Of a stretch of 7,197 nt of DNA, positions 5,837 through 7,197 are shown in pieces; within the stretch, counting starts at the first letter, position 1, and the number at the start of each line of letters is the position of its first letter. Origin of the DNA: an uncultured Litoreibacter sp. (lineage in GTDB: Bacteria > Pseudomonadota > Alphaproteobacteria > Rhodobacterales > Rhodobacteraceae); assembly GCA_937928335.1 (NCBI GenBank), contig CALFWN010000284.1, positions 1 to 7,197 of the forward strand. Reading direction: 5' to 3'. A program made the translations under genes and the position numbers. Under the pieces are notes generated by a model that saw only the letters and a program-made list of their open reading frames with translations, did not search any database and was not told the DNA's origin.

Positions 5837-5997
5837 CCCGCGCCCCGGAAGCCGATGCGGCATCTCTCAACGATGCAGCGCCCTGTGCGTTCCTGCGCAT
5901 CATTGTTCTATTATCGTCTTCTGCACCCCCGTCCGCGCGGGGCCCTCGCGTTTTTGCCCTCGCTCCAGCCCGTCGCCATAAGGAACCCGGCCTATGA
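5833..5997 (+). CDS. Small ORF (54 aa) between sigma and anti-sigma, opening with a duplicated anti-sigma start
   Basis: I do not recognise the product. The first 16 residues (MTRAPEADAASLNDAA) match the first 16 of the following gene at 11 positions (MTRPPKPDAAPLDDAA). The remainder has a moderately hydrophobic stretch (FLRIIVLL, 20-27) and a Pro/Arg-rich end, with no domain I know. Translation is plausible: AGGAG (5820-5824) lies 8 nt before the ATG, the ATG overlaps the sigma stop (ATGA), and its own TGA (5995-5997) overlaps the ATG of the next gene in the same way. Codons 26-27 are CTA TTA, unusual for this genome, and the last part covers two hairpins. It could be a real small protein, a leader peptide, or the remnant of a tandem duplication that kept the frame by chance. 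Confidence 0.45.
   Translation: MTRAPEADAASLNDAAPCAFLRIIVLLSSSAPPSARGPRVFALAPARRHKEPGL
5927..5955 (+). promoter_or_regulatory. Possible attenuator: two mutually exclusive hairpins with a T5 run
   Basis: Hairpin A pairs CCCCG (5927-5931) with CGGGG (5938-5942). Hairpin B pairs CGCGGG (5936-5941) with CTCGCG (5945-5950), including one G-T wobble and a 3-nt loop, and is followed at once by TTTTT (5951-5955). The two share 5938-5942 and cannot form together, the usual anti-terminator/terminator arrangement. Both lie inside the 54-aa ORF, 13 nt after its CTA TTA codons. In GC-rich sequence short stems arise by chance, so this is tentative. Confidence 0.3.
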
Positions 5998-6392
5998 CCC
6001 GCCCCCCAAAGCCCGATGCGGCACCCTTGGATGATGCGGCCCTCAACGCGCTCTTCAAGGCCGGCTCCAGGCCACAGCCCTCCGCCGCGCTCACCGCCCG
6101 TATCCTGCGCGATGCGGCCACCCATCAGCCGCAAGCGGCGCAACCCGTGGTCCCAGAGCGCGGTCTGTTCGCCACGCTGGCTGCTGTATTTGGCGGCTGG
6201 CCGACCCTGGGCGGGCTGGCCACCGCCACGCTGGCCGGGCTCTATATCGGCTTTGCCCAGCCCGACCTGCTGGGCCAGACTCTAGATCAGCCTCTAGACC
6301 AGACTGATGCAGATTTCGTCCTTGACCTCACCGAGGAAGACGCCCTTCTGGGCCTGTTTCCGGGTGACGCATTGTTCTTTGAAGAAGGGTAG
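5994..6392 (+). CDS. Single-pass membrane protein, probable anti-sigma factor
   Basis: A 132-residue protein of no family I can name. Residues 1-67 are mildly basic and probably cytoplasmic, with a helical-looking stretch DDAALNALFKAG (13-24) and LTARILRDAA (33-42) that could contact the sigma factor. One transmembrane segment spans about 70-88. The 42 residues after it hold twelve Asp/Glu and no Lys, Arg or His, and end in FFEEG. The positive-inside rule thus puts the N-terminus in the cytoplasm and the acidic tail in the periplasm. Size, topology and place right after an ECF sigma gene match the role of CnrY-type membrane anti-sigma factors, but I see no sequence signature, so function is inferred from context. 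Start: AAGGA (5980-5984) sits 9 nt upstream, and the ATG overlaps the stop of the small ORF (ATGA). Confidence 0.75.
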   Translation: MTRPPKPDAAPLDDAALNALFKAGSRPQPSAALTARILRDAATHQPQAAQPVVPERGLFATLAAVFGGWPTLGGLATATLAGLYIGFAQPDLLGQTLDQPLDQTDADFVLDLTEEDALLGLFPGDALFFEEG

Positions 6393-6398
6393 CTTGCC

Positions 6399-6911
6399 AT
6401 GAGCGACACCAACCTCCCCCCCGACGCAGCGCAGCCCAAACAGGCGCCTCAAAACGCGGCCAGACCCTGGATGCGCATCCTTCTGGTGGTCTCGCTGGGG
6501 CTGAACCTCGCCACCGCTGGCATGGTTGTCGGCGCGAAACTGGCGGGGGGCGATCACCGCAATTGGTCCCGTGGCGGCGAGGATGCACGCATCGGCCCCT
6601 ATGGCCGCGCCTTTTCCAAAGAGGACCGCGCCCTGCTGCGCCGCAGTTTCGGCGCGCGGCAGGAAGCCTTCCGGGCGCATCGCAAAACCATGCGCGCCGC
6701 CGCCGCAGCGCTGGTCGAAACCCTGCGCGCCGAGCCTTTCGACATCGACGCCGCCCGTGCCGCTCTGGCCACGCAGCGCAGCGCCCAGATCGCGCTGCAG
6801 GATGAGGGTCAGGAGGTGATGCTGGCCCACTTGGCCAACATGACCCCCGAGGCCCGCGCCGCCTTCGCCGATACTCTGGAAAAAGGCCTCAAACGCCGCA
6901 AACCCCGCTGA
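6399..6911 (+). CDS. Membrane-anchored periplasmic sensor, heavy-metal-sensor (CnrX/Spy-CpxP-like) family
   Basis: A 170-residue protein with a Pro/Gln-rich cytoplasmic N-terminus (1-24), one transmembrane anchor (about 27-46) and a periplasmic, largely helical domain. The order FSKEDRALLRRSFGARQEAFRAHRKTMR (72-99), a second long helix (about 115-141) and HLANMTPEARAAFADTLEKGL (144-164) is typical of the periplasmic heavy-metal-sensor/Metal_resist family, related in fold to CnrX and Spy/CpxP. The spacing H144-x3-M148 equals that of the metal ligands H119/M123 of CnrX, though HxxxMTPE-like strings are also common in members not known to bind metal; H53 and H94 are the other histidines. ATG 6399 is supported by GAAGGG (6384-6389), 9 nt upstream and inside the end of the previous gene; the gap to that gene is 6 bp. 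It likely passes an envelope signal to the anti-sigma factor. The ligand is unknown. Confidence 0.82.
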   Translation: MSDTNLPPDAAQPKQAPQNAARPWMRILLVVSLGLNLATAGMVVGAKLAGGDHRNWSRGGEDARIGPYGRAFSKEDRALLRRSFGARQEAFRAHRKTMRAAAAALVETLRAEPFDIDAARAALATQRSAQIALQDEGQEVMLAHLANMTPEARAAFADTLEKGLKRRKPR

Positions 6912-7197
6912 CGACCCGCTGCCAATCTCGCGACCCCATAGCCGCGCGTCCCACCGCCAATTCAGCGAAAATGACGACACGATTTGCAGGCCCTGCTGGC
7001 CGGGGTGACCTGCTGCCTCCCCGCAAAACTGCCAACCTCGCAAAGCGTTCCACCTGCAACGGTCGCACCCGTCAGTGACCCCAACAGACCAGCGGCACCC
7101 CGCCGCCGTCATTCTCTGGCGCAGTCCTCCGTCAATGATCTGATGCGCCTTGGACACCGCAAAGCAGCCACGCCGCGCACCGCCGCCTCTCTCAGTT
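6912..7197. other. Stretch without supported genes at the right end
   Basis: I see no gene here. The longest ATG frame on the + strand (6971-7078, 35 aa) has no ribosome site and no recognisable product. A frame opening at ATG 7143 runs to the window edge for 18 codons and cannot be judged. There is no clear terminator after the sensor gene. CTGCCAA(T/C)CTCGC occurs twice (6919-6931 and 7029-7041), the only repeat I noticed. Confidence 0.5.

Larger units (their letters stand above)
5820..6043 (+). repeat. Imperfect direct repeat: duplicated translation start of the anti-sigma gene
   Basis: The segment beginning at about 5820 recurs 161 bp later from about 5981. Each copy has AGGA, then CTATGACCCGC (5831-5841 and 5992-6002), then CCGATGCGGCA (5852/5853-5862 and 6013/6014-6023). 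Over the 48 bases of the first 16 codons, 35 match by hand count. The copies thus include ribosome site, overlapping stop/start and N-terminus. About 100 bp of unrelated sequence (about 5881-5980) separate them. The divergence suggests an old event. Confidence 0.6.

Noticed and set aside
5886..5914. Possible sigma-70 promoter with TATTAT at 5909-5914 ahead of the anti-sigma gene
   Set aside because: No acceptable -35 at 16-18 nt spacing; the AT-rich string is better reported as part of the small ORF.
6971..7078. A 35-residue ATG frame at the right end
   Set aside because: No ribosome site, no recognisable product and no coupling to the sensor gene.
6294..7157. A 287-codon open frame on the - strand over the sensor gene and right end
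   Set aside because: Mostly antisense to the sensor; low-complexity translation with no known motif, as expected in GC-rich DNA.
1..7197. CRISPR arrays, insertion sequences, tRNA or rRNA genes
   Set aside because: I looked for regularly spaced repeats, transposase motifs with flanking inverted repeats, and cloverleaf or rRNA signatures, and saw none.

Overview
The window comes from a GC-rich bacterial chromosome. Gene content, codon use and the mix of families point to an alphaproteobacterium, most likely a Rhodobacteraceae/Roseobacter-group organism. That assignment rests on recognising families, not on a search. The sequence divides into four parts.

(1) Bases 1-217 hold the 3' end of a soluble lytic transglycosylase gene on the + strand. 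It finishes in a plausible intrinsic terminator that overlaps its stop codon. (2) Bases 270-4495 are all on the - strand. Reading in the direction of transcription (right to left) they give a DUF983 zinc-ribbon membrane protein and a NUDIX hydrolase (TGATG overlap), a 104-bp gap, and then a tight three-gene unit. That unit is a multi-pass flippase-like (LPG_synthase_TM) protein, a DprE1-like FAD oxidoreductase (5-bp gap) and a DprE2-like short-chain dehydrogenase (ATGA overlap). DprE1 and DprE2 together epimerise decaprenyl-phospho-ribose to decaprenyl-phospho-arabinose in mycobacteria. The trio therefore suggests a polyprenyl-phospho-pentose epimerase plus a membrane translocator in a Gram-negative bacterium.

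(3) Bases 4496-4691 are a divergent intergenic region. It carries a candidate ECF-type promoter and two small dyads reading towards the + strand genes. (4) Bases 4692-6911 are a + strand cell-envelope signalling locus: an exported four-EF-hand protein, a strong hairpin, an ECF sigma factor, a 54-residue small ORF, a single-pass membrane protein in the anti-sigma position, and a membrane-anchored periplasmic sensor of the heavy-metal-sensor (CnrX/Spy-CpxP-like) type. The layout resembles the CnrH-CnrY-CnrX regulatory module of Cupriavidus, with an EF-hand protein added and no efflux genes in view. Bases 6912-7197 hold nothing I can support as a gene.

The most unusual part is 5817-6046. The ribosome-binding site and first 16 codons of the putative anti-sigma gene occur twice, 161 bp apart. 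The first copy opens a small ORF joined by ATGA overlaps to the sigma gene before it and the anti-sigma gene after it. Inside it lie consecutive rare Leu codons followed by two mutually exclusive hairpins, the second ending in a T5 run. This looks either like a decayed duplication or like an attenuator set between a sigma factor and its antagonist.
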